DNA of 64,000 nucleotides from Sulfuricella sp035530375 (GTDB taxonomy: Bacteria > Pseudomonadota > Gammaproteobacteria > Burkholderiales > Sulfuricellaceae), in NCBI GenBank assembly GCA_035530375.1, contig DATKUY010000039.1, forward strand, positions 7,279-71,278. Reading direction: 5' to 3'. The translations under genes and the position numbers were made by a program. Below, one piece after another: positions 35,394-43,230 of the stretch (position 1 is the stretch's first letter; each line of letters begins with the position of its first letter). Below the pieces are notes generated by a model. The model searched no databases. It saw nothing but the letters and a program-made list of their open reading frames with translations, and was not told the origin of the DNA.

Positions 35394-36042
35394 TACCGCT
35401 TCGAAACCGATTACGGTGCTGCTGGTGGACGACCACCCAGTGGTGCGGGACGGCTACCGCCGCCTGCTGGACAATACGCCGGACATCCGGGTGATAGCGG
35501 AAGCCGGCGATGGCGAAAGCGCCTGCCTCATCTATGCGGAATCCGCGCCAACCGTGGTCATTCTCGACCTCAGCATGCCCGGCATCGGCGGCATGGAAAC
35601 CATCCGCCGCATCAAGGCCAGGGACGCCAACGCCCGCATCCTGGTATTCACCATGCACGACACCGAGATCCTGATTTTGCGGACGCTGGAAGCCGGCGCC
35701 ACAGGCTACCTCACCAAGCAGGGCGGCATAGTGCAGATGGTGGAAGCGGTGCGACAGGTGGCGCAAGGAAAACCTTTCATCGATCCCAAACACGTCACGA
35801 ACATGGCAACCCGGCAACTGTTCGACTCCGCCGAAGACCCCTTGCGAGCGCTTTCCACGCGCGAATTCCAGTTGTTCCAGCTATTTGCAGAGGGGCGTTC
35901 GGTATCCGAAGTCGCAAGCACCCTTTCGATCAGCCCCAAAACCGTCGGGGTTCACCACTCCCATATCATGAAAAAGCTGGGACTGGAGAACTCCGCCCAA
36001 CTCGTCCGCCTGGCTATCCGCTGCAACCTGGTCAAGTCCTGA
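35383..36042 (+). CDS. LuxR/NarL-family response regulator
   Basis: 219 aa. Receiver domain with acidic pair D16-D17, phospho-acceptor D62 (ILDLSMPG) and a conserved Thr/Lys (FTMHD, LTKQGG). The C-terminal LuxR HTH is LSTREFQLFQLFAEGRSVSE and following, about 150-210. The gene starts inside the end of the kinase gene, which indicates a cognate pair. DNA targets unknown; the inverted repeat at 33276-33299 is a candidate. Confidence 0.94.
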   Translation: MNDNTASKPITVLLVDDHPVVRDGYRRLLDNTPDIRVIAEAGDGESACLIYAESAPTVVILDLSMPGIGGMETIRRIKARDANARILVFTMHDTEILILRTLEAGATGYLTKQGGIVQMVEAVRQVAQGKPFIDPKHVTNMATRQLFDSAEDPLRALSTREFQLFQLFAEGRSVSEVASTLSISPKTVGVHHSHIMKKLGLENSAQLVRLAIRCNLVKS

Positions 36043-36082
36043 GCACAGGCAGCGGTTTCATGAGGCGGCTTGCCGTTTGCTT

Positions 36083-36100
36083 TCGTAATAATTCTGTAAT
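36083..36100 (+). promoter_or_regulatory. Pho-box-like site upstream of pstS
   Basis: TCGTAAT-AATT-CTGTAAT has the 7-4-7 layout of a PhoB box (consensus CTGTCAT-AAAT-CTGTCAT) and lies 73 nt before the pstS start. Suggests phosphate-starvation control. Confidence 0.65.
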
Positions 36101-36173
36101 ATTGCCGCCCTATCATGGCGCTTGGTCAACAGGGATGCCCCCTGTTTTCTTTGATCCAATCAGGAGAACATCG

Positions 36174-37220
36174 ATGAAATTTGAATTTGGTAAAAAGCTG
36201 GTCACCTCCGCCGCTCTGGCGCTGATCCTAAGCCCGGCTGCTTTCGCCGCCGACATCACCGGCGCGGGCGCAACCTTCCCATTCCCGATTTACGCCAAAT
36301 GGGCCGAAGCCTACAAGGCCAAAACCGGCACCGGCTTGAATTACCAGTCCATCGGTTCGGGCGGCGGCATCAAGCAGATCAATGCCAAGACCGTGGATTT
36401 CGGCGCTTCCGATATGCCGCTCAAGCCTGAAGTGCTGGAAAAGGACGGCCTGATGCAATTCCCGGCGGTAATGGGCGGCGTGGTGCCGACCATCAACCTG
36501 CCCGGCATGGGCGCCGGCCAGTTGAAATTGAACGGCACCGTCCTGGCCGACATCTTCATGGGCAAGATCAAGAAGTGGAACGACCCAGCCATCGCCGCGC
36601 TGAACAAGGGAACCCAGTTGCCCGACCAGGCCATCACCGTGGTTCATCGTTCCGACGGCTCCGGCACCACCTTCATTTTCACCAACTACCTGGCTAAAGT
36701 CAGCACCGAATGGAAGGACAAGATTGGCAACGATACTGCCGTGGCCTGGCCTGCCGGCGTAGGTGGCAAGGGCAACGAAGGCGTCGCCTCTTATGTGCAG
36801 CGCATCAAGGGCTCGATCGGCTACGTCGAATATGCCTACGCCCTGCAAAACAAGATGAACACCGCCCAGTTGCAGAACAAGGAAGGCCAGTTCGTCAAGC
36901 CCGAGGCCGATGCGTTCAAGGCTGCCGCCGCCAATGCTCACTGGACCACGGCACCCGGCTTCTATGAAATCCTCACCGACGAGCCCGGCAAGGCCAGTTG
37001 GCCGATTACCGGCGCCACCTTCATCCTGATGCATAAGGTGCAGGACAAACCGGCGAACGCCAAGGAAGTCCTGAAGTTCTTCGACTGGGCCTACGCCAAT
37101 GGCGATAAAATGGCGCTCGAACTGGATTACATCCCGATGCCGGACAGCGTCACCAAGCTGGTCAAAAACGCCTGGAAAGCCCAGATCAAGGACGTATCTG
37201 GCAAGACTGTGTGGAACTGA
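36174..37220 (+). CDS. pstS: Phosphate ABC transporter substrate-binding protein PstS
   Basis: 348 aa periplasmic phosphate-binding protein. Signal peptide of about 24 residues ending in AAFA, then the diagnostic GAGATFPFPIYAKW, IGSGGGIKQI, FGASDMPLK and VHRSDGSGTTFIFT phosphate-binding segments. ATG 36174 follows AGGAG by 8 nt. A strong terminator lies after the gene, so pstS is probably expressed to excess over the permease genes. Confidence 0.97.
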   Translation: MKFEFGKKLVTSAALALILSPAAFAADITGAGATFPFPIYAKWAEAYKAKTGTGLNYQSIGSGGGIKQINAKTVDFGASDMPLKPEVLEKDGLMQFPAVMGGVVPTINLPGMGAGQLKLNGTVLADIFMGKIKKWNDPAIAALNKGTQLPDQAITVVHRSDGSGTTFIFTNYLAKVSTEWKDKIGNDTAVAWPAGVGGKGNEGVASYVQRIKGSIGYVEYAYALQNKMNTAQLQNKEGQFVKPEADAFKAAAANAHWTTAPGFYEILTDEPGKASWPITGATFILMHKVQDKPANAKEVLKFFDWAYANGDKMALELDYIPMPDSVTKLVKNAWKAQIKDVSGKTVWN

Positions 37221-37250
37221 TTTTCACTTCAATCATTTCACATCAGCCTA

Positions 37251-37284
37251 AAAACCCCCGCAGCTATGTTGCGGGGGTTTTTTT
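37251..37284 (+). terminator. Rho-independent terminator after pstS
   Basis: 12-bp stem AAAACCCCCGCA (37251-37262) with TGCGGGGGTTTT (37270-37281), 7-nt loop, followed by TTT. Confidence 0.93.
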
Positions 37285-37338
37285 CGCCCCCTCTGCCGAA
37301 AAGGCTTGGATGCCTTAGCGAAAAAGATGGCCGGCGGG

Positions 37339-37356
37339 TCTTAATATTACTGTCAC
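37339..37356 (+). promoter_or_regulatory. Second Pho-box-like site, before the small genes and pstCAB
   Basis: TCTTAAT-ATTA-CTGTCAC has the 7-4-7 Pho-box layout, with a near-consensus right half. It lies after the pstS terminator and 53 nt before the next start, so pstCAB probably has its own PhoB-dependent promoter. Confidence 0.65.
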
Positions 37357-37409
37357 AATTCGGGCGTAACATTGCTTCTGCTGAATATCCGGCCCTGAAG
37401 GAGCCCATG

Positions 37410-37622
37410 ATGAACATCAATGAAATTATCCAATCTCAACTCAACGCGGCGATCGCCGGCCTGACCCGCGCCCGCGACAAAATAGCCGGCATGAAACCTG
37501 ATGACACACATGAAATAGGTCAGCAAATCGAGTCAGCTGCTTTCTACCTGGAAGATATCCAGTATAATTGGCCTGCTTTGGTGCGCAGCCATGCTGTCCA
37601 GCACCCCCCCCACCAGCCCTAA
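37410..37622 (+). CDS. Small hypothetical protein in the pst cluster
   Basis: 70 aa from ATG 37410 (ATG 37407 gives one more Met). GAAGGAG lies just upstream. Predicted helical: NEIIQSQLNAAIAGLTRARD then EIGQQIESAAFYLEDIQYNW. No signal peptide or membrane segment. I do not recognise a family. Position behind a Pho box suggests a phosphate-starvation protein. Confidence 0.7.
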   Translation: MNINEIIQSQLNAAIAGLTRARDKIAGMKPDDTHEIGQQIESAAFYLEDIQYNWPALVRSHAVQHPPHQP

Positions 37623-37635
37623 TTGGGAGGCTTTA

Positions 37636-37878
37636 ATGAACACCCTGAAAAAAATCGAGAAGCGTTTGCTGAAAAATCCGGACGAACCGGCCTCGCTGAT
37701 TTTCAAGGAACTGATCCTGGCGCTCCACCAAGGGGAAAGCTTCAACCTGAAGGCGATTTACGAGCTCGACTACAATGATTTCGAACTGGCGCTGGCGGTT
37801 CTGAAGGACTGGCGTCTTGACCGTTTCACCAAAACCAAGGAGCGCCTCAAGGAACACCTCGACACCCGTGCGCCCTGA
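37636..37878 (+). CDS. Second small hypothetical protein in the pst cluster
   Basis: 80 aa from ATG 37636, with GGGAGG 6 nt upstream. Soluble and mostly helical, with a central acidic/aromatic stretch (IYELDYNDFELALAVLKDWR) and a basic C-terminal helix. Starts 13 nt after the preceding small gene and ends 18 nt before pstC, so it belongs to the same transcript. Function unknown. Confidence 0.75.
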   Translation: MNTLKKIEKRLLKNPDEPASLIFKELILALHQGESFNLKAIYELDYNDFELALAVLKDWRLDRFTKTKERLKEHLDTRAP

Positions 37879-37896
37879 CCTTGCCATATTGATCCC

Positions 37897-38859
37897 ATGA
37901 CCAGACCGTTCTCCGACTCACACCTGAAGCGACAGCATTTGCTGGACCTGGCTTTCCGCAATATTACCAAGGGATTTGCCTTCCTGGTCCTCATCCTCCT
38001 GGCCGGCATCGTGCTCTCCCTGTTTTTGGGCAGCCTGCCCTCGATCAAGGCGTTCGGCCCCGGTTTCCTGTTCAGTTCCGAATGGAACCCGGTCACGCAG
38101 AAATTCGGCGCGCTGGTGCCGATCTTCGGCACTCTCGCCACCTCGATTATCGCCCTGTTGATCGGCATCCCTGCCAGCTTCGGCATCGCCCTGTTCCTCA
38201 CCGAACTGTCGCCGCGCTGGCTCAAACGCCCGCTCGGCATCGCCGTGGAACTGCTGGCCGGCATCCCGAGCATCATCTACGGCATGTGGGGCCTGTTCAT
38301 TTTCGCACCGGCCTTCGCCGATAACGTAGAGCCCTGGCTCACCGCACATCTCGGCAACTCCACCCTGATCGGCCCGCTGTTTCAGGGACCGCCGATGGGC
38401 ATCGGCATGCTTACCGCCGGGCTGATCCTGGCGATCATGGTGATCCCTTTCATCGCCTCGGTGATGCGCGACGTGTTCGATATCGTGCCGCCGATGCTCA
38501 AGGAATCGGCCTATGGCCTCGGTGCCACCACCTGGGAAGTGGTATGGCACATTGTCCTGCCCTATACCAAGATCGGCGTGGCCGGCGGCATCATGCTCGG
38601 ACTCGGGCGAGCGCTGGGCGAAACCATGGCGGTCACCTTCGTCATCGGCAACTCCCACGAACTCAGCACCTCCCTGCTGATGCCGGGCAACAGCATCTCC
38701 TCCGCCCTGGCCAACGAATTCAACGAAGCGGTCGGCAAACTTTACACTTCCGCGCTAATCGAGCTGGGCCTGATCCTGTTCTTGATTACCTTCATTGTGC
38801 TGTCGCTTTCCAAGCTGTTGCTGATGCAGCTTTCCAAGCGCGAAGGCCAGCAATCGTAA
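37897..38859 (+). CDS. pstC: Phosphate ABC transporter permease PstC
   Basis: 320 aa, about six membrane helices, with the PstC IPSIIYGMWGLFIF and EAA-like loop ESAYGLGATTWEVVWHIVLP. Inner-membrane channel subunit with PstA. Confidence 0.96.
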   Translation: MTRPFSDSHLKRQHLLDLAFRNITKGFAFLVLILLAGIVLSLFLGSLPSIKAFGPGFLFSSEWNPVTQKFGALVPIFGTLATSIIALLIGIPASFGIALFLTELSPRWLKRPLGIAVELLAGIPSIIYGMWGLFIFAPAFADNVEPWLTAHLGNSTLIGPLFQGPPMGIGMLTAGLILAIMVIPFIASVMRDVFDIVPPMLKESAYGLGATTWEVVWHIVLPYTKIGVAGGIMLGLGRALGETMAVTFVIGNSHELSTSLLMPGNSISSALANEFNEAVGKLYTSALIELGLILFLITFIVLSLSKLLLMQLSKREGQQS

Positions 38860-38871
38860 AGAACCGACGCC

Positions 38872-39717
38872 ATGATTTCTCTCTATGCCCGCAGACGGTT
38901 CATCAACAGCTTCAACCTGACCATTTCACTGTTCACCATGGTGTTCGGCCTGTTCTGGCTCGGCTGGATACTCTGGACGCTGGTCGCACAGGGGTTTCAG
39001 GGGCTAAACCTTTCCCTGCTCACCCAGATGACGCCGCCGCCGGGCAGCAAGGGCGGCCTGCTCAACGCCATTGCCGGCAGCTTTTTCATGACCATGGCGG
39101 CTGCCCTGATCGGCACACCGGTCGGCATTCTCGCCGGCACCTATCTGGCCGAATTCGGCCAGAAAGGCTGGCTCGCGCCAACCACACGCTTCATCAACGA
39201 CATCCTGCTATCGGCGCCGTCGATCGTGATCGGGCTGTTCGTCTACGAAGTTTACGTCGTCAGCATCGGCCACTTCTCCGGCTGGGCGGGCTCGTTTGCG
39301 CTCGCCCTGATCGTCATCCCGGTGGTGGTGCGCACTACCGAGAACATGCTGCGGCTGGTGCCGAACAGCCTGCGCGAGGCCGCCGCCGCGCTCGGCGCGC
39401 CACAATGGAAAGTCATCATGCTGGTTACCCTGCGCGCATCCACGACGGGGATATTGACCGGCATCCTGCTGGCGGTGGCGCGCATCAGCGGGGAAACCGC
39501 GCCCTTGCTATTCACTGCCCTGAACAACCAGTTCTGGGGCAGCAACATGAACCAGCCGATGGCCAACCTGCCGGTGGTGATTTTCCAGTTCGCCATGAGC
39601 CCCTATGAAGACTGGCAGAAACTGGCTTGGGCAGGCGCCTTGCTGATCACCTTCGCGGTGCTGACCCTGAATATCCTGGCGCGCGTATTTTTCCGCCAGA
39701 AGAGCCCATCGTACTGA
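38872..39717 (+). CDS. pstA: Phosphate ABC transporter permease PstA
   Basis: 281 aa, about six membrane helices, with APSIVIGLFVYE and the EAA loop REAAAALGAPQWKVIMLVTL. Follows pstC by 12 nt. Confidence 0.96.
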   Translation: MISLYARRRFINSFNLTISLFTMVFGLFWLGWILWTLVAQGFQGLNLSLLTQMTPPPGSKGGLLNAIAGSFFMTMAAALIGTPVGILAGTYLAEFGQKGWLAPTTRFINDILLSAPSIVIGLFVYEVYVVSIGHFSGWAGSFALALIVIPVVVRTTENMLRLVPNSLREAAAALGAPQWKVIMLVTLRASTTGILTGILLAVARISGETAPLLFTALNNQFWGSNMNQPMANLPVVIFQFAMSPYEDWQKLAWAGALLITFAVLTLNILARVFFRQKSPSY

Positions 39718-39738
39718 ATTGCCTAACGGAATGAAACA

Positions 39739-40512
39739 ATGAACCAGACTGTCATCGCCAATCCGAAAATCGTCCTCAAAGACCTGAATTTTCATTACGG
39801 CAGTTACCTCGCCCTGAAATCCGTCAACCTGAGCATTCCGGAAAAGAAAGTGACCGCCTTCATCGGCCCGTCCGGCTGCGGCAAATCCACCCTGCTGCGC
39901 ACCTTCAACCGCATGTACGAGCTTTACCCGAAACAGAAAGCCACCGGCGAAATCATCCTGGACGGGCAAAATATTCTCGATGCCAAACAGGATATGAACA
40001 AGCTGCGCGCCAAGGTAGGCATGGTGTTCCAGAAACCCACGCCGTTCCCGATGTCGATTTTCGACAACATTGCCTTCGGCGTGAAACTCTATGAGAACCT
40101 GAATCGGCACGAGATGGCAGACCGCGTCGAATGGGCGTTGCGCAAGGCAGCGCTGTGGGAAGAAGCAAAAGACAAACTGAAACAGAGCGGCAACAGCCTG
40201 TCCGGCGGCCAGCAGCAGCGCCTGTGCATCGCCCGCGCCATTGCCGTGAAACCCGAAGTGGTGCTGCTGGATGAGCCGGCCTCGGCGCTCGACCCGATAT
40301 CCACCGCGCACATCGAGGAACTGATCCACGAACTGAAGATGGACTACACCATCATCATCGTCACCCACAATATGCAACAGGCGGCCCGCGTATCCGACTA
40401 CACCGCCTACATGTACCTGGGCGAACTGATCGAGTTCGGCAACACCGACGCGATTTTCACTACGCCGAAAAAGAAGGCAACGGAAGACTACATCACGGGC
40501 AAGTTTGGCTGA
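39739..40512 (+). CDS. pstB: Phosphate ABC transporter ATPase PstB
   Basis: 257 aa ABC ATPase: Walker A GPSGCGKST, signature LSGGQQQRLCIARA, Walker B VVLLDEPASALDP, and the PstB-specific QKPTPFPMSIFDN. Last gene of the cluster; phoU, which usually follows, is absent here. Confidence 0.97.
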   Translation: MNQTVIANPKIVLKDLNFHYGSYLALKSVNLSIPEKKVTAFIGPSGCGKSTLLRTFNRMYELYPKQKATGEIILDGQNILDAKQDMNKLRAKVGMVFQKPTPFPMSIFDNIAFGVKLYENLNRHEMADRVEWALRKAALWEEAKDKLKQSGNSLSGGQQQRLCIARAIAVKPEVVLLDEPASALDPISTAHIEELIHELKMDYTIIIVTHNMQQAARVSDYTAYMYLGELIEFGNTDAIFTTPKKKATEDYITGKFG

Positions 40513-40530
40513 TCAATAAACCTTAGAAAG

Positions 40531-40653
40531 GTAGCCCGGATGAAGCGTAGCGAAATCCGGGAGCGCCGCCCAGACCGCATTGGCAGCGGAATAAAGGGAT
40601 TTCCGTGGGGGTACCGGGAAATCCCGGATTTCATTTCATTCCATCCGGGCTAC
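40531..40653. repeat. Family-D palindromic repeat after pstB
   Basis: Left arm GTAGCCCGGATGAAGCGTAG then CGAAATCCGGGA; right arm ATCCCGGATTTCATTTCATT then CCATCCGGGCTAC. A second hairpin GGGATTTCC...GGGAAATCCC lies inside (about 40596-40625). Begins 18 nt after the pstB stop. The 149 nt between it and glmM hold nothing I can identify. Confidence 0.9.
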
Positions 40654-40802
40654 GCTTGCTACATCACTGGAAAATTTGGTTAAGATTGGCCGCCGCTAAA
40701 CGGCAATCCCTGGCCACATTCATGATGTTTTTAAGACAGTTTCCAAGGGTGTGCACGCCCTGCAAAATGCCGTCCGCGTTAATCGGGGATTAGGCCTCTG
40801 AT

Positions 40803-42161
40803 TTAACCCACCGCCTGACGCACTGTTTCGGCGATCGCTTCGGCCCAGCGCCTGACATCCTTGGCGGACTTGCCTTCCACCATCACCCGCAATACCGGTT
40901 CTGTCCCGGAGGCGCGCAACAGCACCCGGCCGGAGCCGTCCAGAGCGAGTTCCGCTTCCGTCAGCTTGGCCATAACCCTGACGTTCTCGCTGCAATCGAA
41001 CCCCCTGACCACCGGCACATTGATCAGAACCTGGGGATACAGCGTCAGGTCTTTGGTGAAGCCGCCCAGCGTGCTCTTCGACACGCGCAACGCCAGCAGC
41101 ACTTGCAGCGCCGAGACGATGCCGTCGCCGGTGCTGTGCCGGTCGAGACAGAGGATATGGCCGGAGCCTTCGCCGCCCAGCAGCCAGCCGCGCTCGCCCA
41201 GCATCTCCATCACGTAACGGTCGCCCACTTTGGCGCGGGCGAACGGGATCTTCATTTTATCCAGGGCATGTTCCATGCCGAGGTTGGTCATCTGGGTGCC
41301 TACCACGCCGCCCTTGAGCAGGCCGTGTTTGTGGCGATACCTGGCGATCACGTAGAGCAACTGATCGCCGTCGAACAGCTCGCCGGAACCGTCCACCATG
41401 ACGAGGCGGTCGCCGTCGCCATCCAGTGCGATGCCCAGATCGGCGTGGTGCTGCTTCACCGCCTCCCGCAGCGCACGCGGGCTGGTCGCGCCGCATTCGT
41501 GATTGATATTGAGGCCGTCCGGCTGGTTGCCGATGGCGATCACTTCGGCGCCAAGCTCATGGAACACCGGCGGCGCGACATGGTAGGTAGCGCCGTGGGC
41601 GCAGTCCACCACGATCTTCATGCCACGCAGATCGAGCTCGCTGGGGAAGGTGCTCTTGCAGAATTCGATGTAGCGCCCGGCGGCATCGTTGATGCGGCGC
41701 GCCTTGCCCAGTTGCGCCGAGGGCATGGTCTGCATCGGGTCGTCCAGCGCTTTCTCGATGGCGCGCTCGGTTTTGTCCGGCAACTTGGTGCCGGATGCCG
41801 AAAAGAATTTGATACCGTTATCCTCGAACGGATTGTGCGAGGCACTGATGACGATCCCCGCCTGGGCGCGCAGCGCTCGGGTCAGATAGGCCACCGCCGG
41901 GGTCGGCATCGGCCCGAGCAGCAGCACATCCACCCCGGCTGCGGAAAGCCCGGCCTGCAGCGCGGATTCCAGCATGTAGCCGGAGATGCGGGTATCCTTG
42001 CCGATCACTACCGCCGGGTGCTCGCCCTGGGGCAGACGTTTTTCCGAAGCGGCCAGCACCCTGCCCGCTGCATAACCGAGGCGCATCACGAAATCAGGCG
42101 TGATCGGCGCATCGCCGACCCTGCCGCGTATCCCGTCGGTGCCGAAATATTTTCTGGTCAT
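40803..42161 (-). CDS. glmM: Phosphoglucosamine mutase
   Basis: 452 aa. Converts glucosamine-6-phosphate to glucosamine-1-phosphate for peptidoglycan and LPS precursors. Active serine S108 in ISASHNPFEDNGIKF, metal loop DGDGDR and sugar loop GEGSGH are visible. AAGGA precedes ATG 42161. Downstream end of the rlmE-ftsH-folP-glmM cluster. Confidence 0.97.
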   Translation of the reverse strand: MTRKYFGTDGIRGRVGDAPITPDFVMRLGYAAGRVLAASEKRLPQGEHPAVVIGKDTRISGYMLESALQAGLSAAGVDVLLLGPMPTPAVAYLTRALRAQAGIVISASHNPFEDNGIKFFSASGTKLPDKTERAIEKALDDPMQTMPSAQLGKARRINDAAGRYIEFCKSTFPSELDLRGMKIVVDCAHGATYHVAPPVFHELGAEVIAIGNQPDGLNINHECGATSPRALREAVKQHHADLGIALDGDGDRLVMVDGSGELFDGDQLLYVIARYRHKHGLLKGGVVGTQMTNLGMEHALDKMKIPFARAKVGDRYVMEMLGERGWLLGGEGSGHILCLDRHSTGDGIVSALQVLLALRVSKSTLGGFTKDLTLYPQVLINVPVVRGFDCSENVRVMAKLTEAELALDGSGRVLLRASGTEPVLRVMVEGKSAKDVRRWAEAIAETVRQAVG

Positions 42162-42186
42162 TATTTTCCTTGCTAAAAACGACTAC

Positions 42187-42321
42187 TAGCCACGGATGAA
42201 CATGGATTAACACAGATAGAACAACGCAATGCTGAAAATTTGCCATTCACCGGAAAGGCGCGCCAGAGGAGATAGGCAACGCATTGATAATCCGTGCGCA
42301 TCCGTGTTAATCCGTGGCTAA
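42187..42321. repeat. Family-B palindromic repeat between folP and glmM
   Basis: Left arm TAGCCACGGATGAACATGGA then TTAACACAGAT; right arm AATCCGTGCGCATCCGTGTT then AATCCGTGGCTA; about 70 nt between the arms. Starts 9 nt after the folP stop. Confidence 0.9.
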
Positions 42322-42330
42322 ACTGCTTTT

Positions 42331-43149
42331 TTACAGGTTGATGGCATTCACGATCTGCAATGCTTCCCTAGTCGCCTTCACGTCGTGCACCCGGATAATT
42401 TTAGCACCCTTCATCGCCGCAATCACGGCCGCGGCGACGCTGGGGATCAACCTTTCGTTCACTTCCAGGCCGGTGATCTGGCCGAGCATGGATTTGCGCG
42501 ACAAGCCAGCCAGCACCGGCACACCCAGCGTCGTGAAACGATCCAGCTGGCGCAGCAGGGCGATGTTGTGCTCCAGCAGCTTGCCGAAGCCGAAGCCGGG
42601 ATCGACCACCAGCCGCTCGCGGCCAATGCCTGCGGCCTGCGCCGCAGCCATGCGCGCTTGCAGGAACGCCATCGACTCAGCCACGACGTCATCGTAGCGA
42701 GGCGCATGCTGCATGGTCTGCGGCGTACCATGCTTGTGCATCAGGCACACCGCCACACTCGAGTCCGCCGCCGCATCGAGTGCGCCCTCTCCCTGCAATG
42801 CATCGATGTCATTGATCATGGCCGCGCCCGCAGCGATGACTTCACGCATCACCCTGGCCTTGCAGGTATCGACCGACAGCGGCACGTTCCTGCCGCACAG
42901 CGCCTCGACTACCGGCAGCACCCGCCGCAATTCCTCCTCGATGCTGACGGGCAGCGCGCCGGGGCGCGACGACTCGCCGCCGATATCGAGAATATCGGCG
43001 CCTTCATCGAGCAGGCGCAGGGCATGCCCGATGCCGGAAACAGGGGAGGCGCAATGGCCACCGTCGGAAAACGAATCGGGGGTGACGTTGACGATGCCCA
43101 TGATCAATGGGCGATTGAGAGGAAGAGTGAAACGGCCGCAATGAAGCAT
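42331..43149 (-). CDS. folP: Dihydropteroate synthase
   Basis: 273 aa TIM-barrel enzyme of folate synthesis. MGIVNVTPDSFSDGG, DIGGESSRPG, MINDIDALQG, DPGFGFGK and the C-terminal RVHDV motifs are intact. ATG 43149 directly follows a family-C repeat with one base between them; no Shine-Dalgarno site exists, so translation may depend on coupling or a leaderless-like mode. Confidence 0.97.
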   Translation of the reverse strand: MLHCGRFTLPLNRPLIMGIVNVTPDSFSDGGHCASPVSGIGHALRLLDEGADILDIGGESSRPGALPVSIEEELRRVLPVVEALCGRNVPLSVDTCKARVMREVIAAGAAMINDIDALQGEGALDAAADSSVAVCLMHKHGTPQTMQHAPRYDDVVAESMAFLQARMAAAQAAGIGRERLVVDPGFGFGKLLEHNIALLRQLDRFTTLGVPVLAGLSRKSMLGQITGLEVNERLIPSVAAAVIAAMKGAKIIRVHDVKATREALQIVNAINL

Positions 43150-43150
43150 T

Positions 43151-43228
43151 TTGGGTGATGAGTAATGGGTAACGGGTAATGGGTGGGGAGAATCCCCATC
43201 ACTCATTACCAATCACCCATCACCAACT
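43151..43228. repeat. Family-C palindromic repeat filling the ftsH-folP gap
   Basis: Inverted repeat of GGGTGATGAG/GGGTAATGGG heptads: left TTGGGTGATGAGTAATGGGT, right ATCACCCATCACCAA. Begins 2 nt after the ftsH stop and ends 1 nt before the folP start. Confidence 0.92.
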
Positions 43229-43230
43229 TT

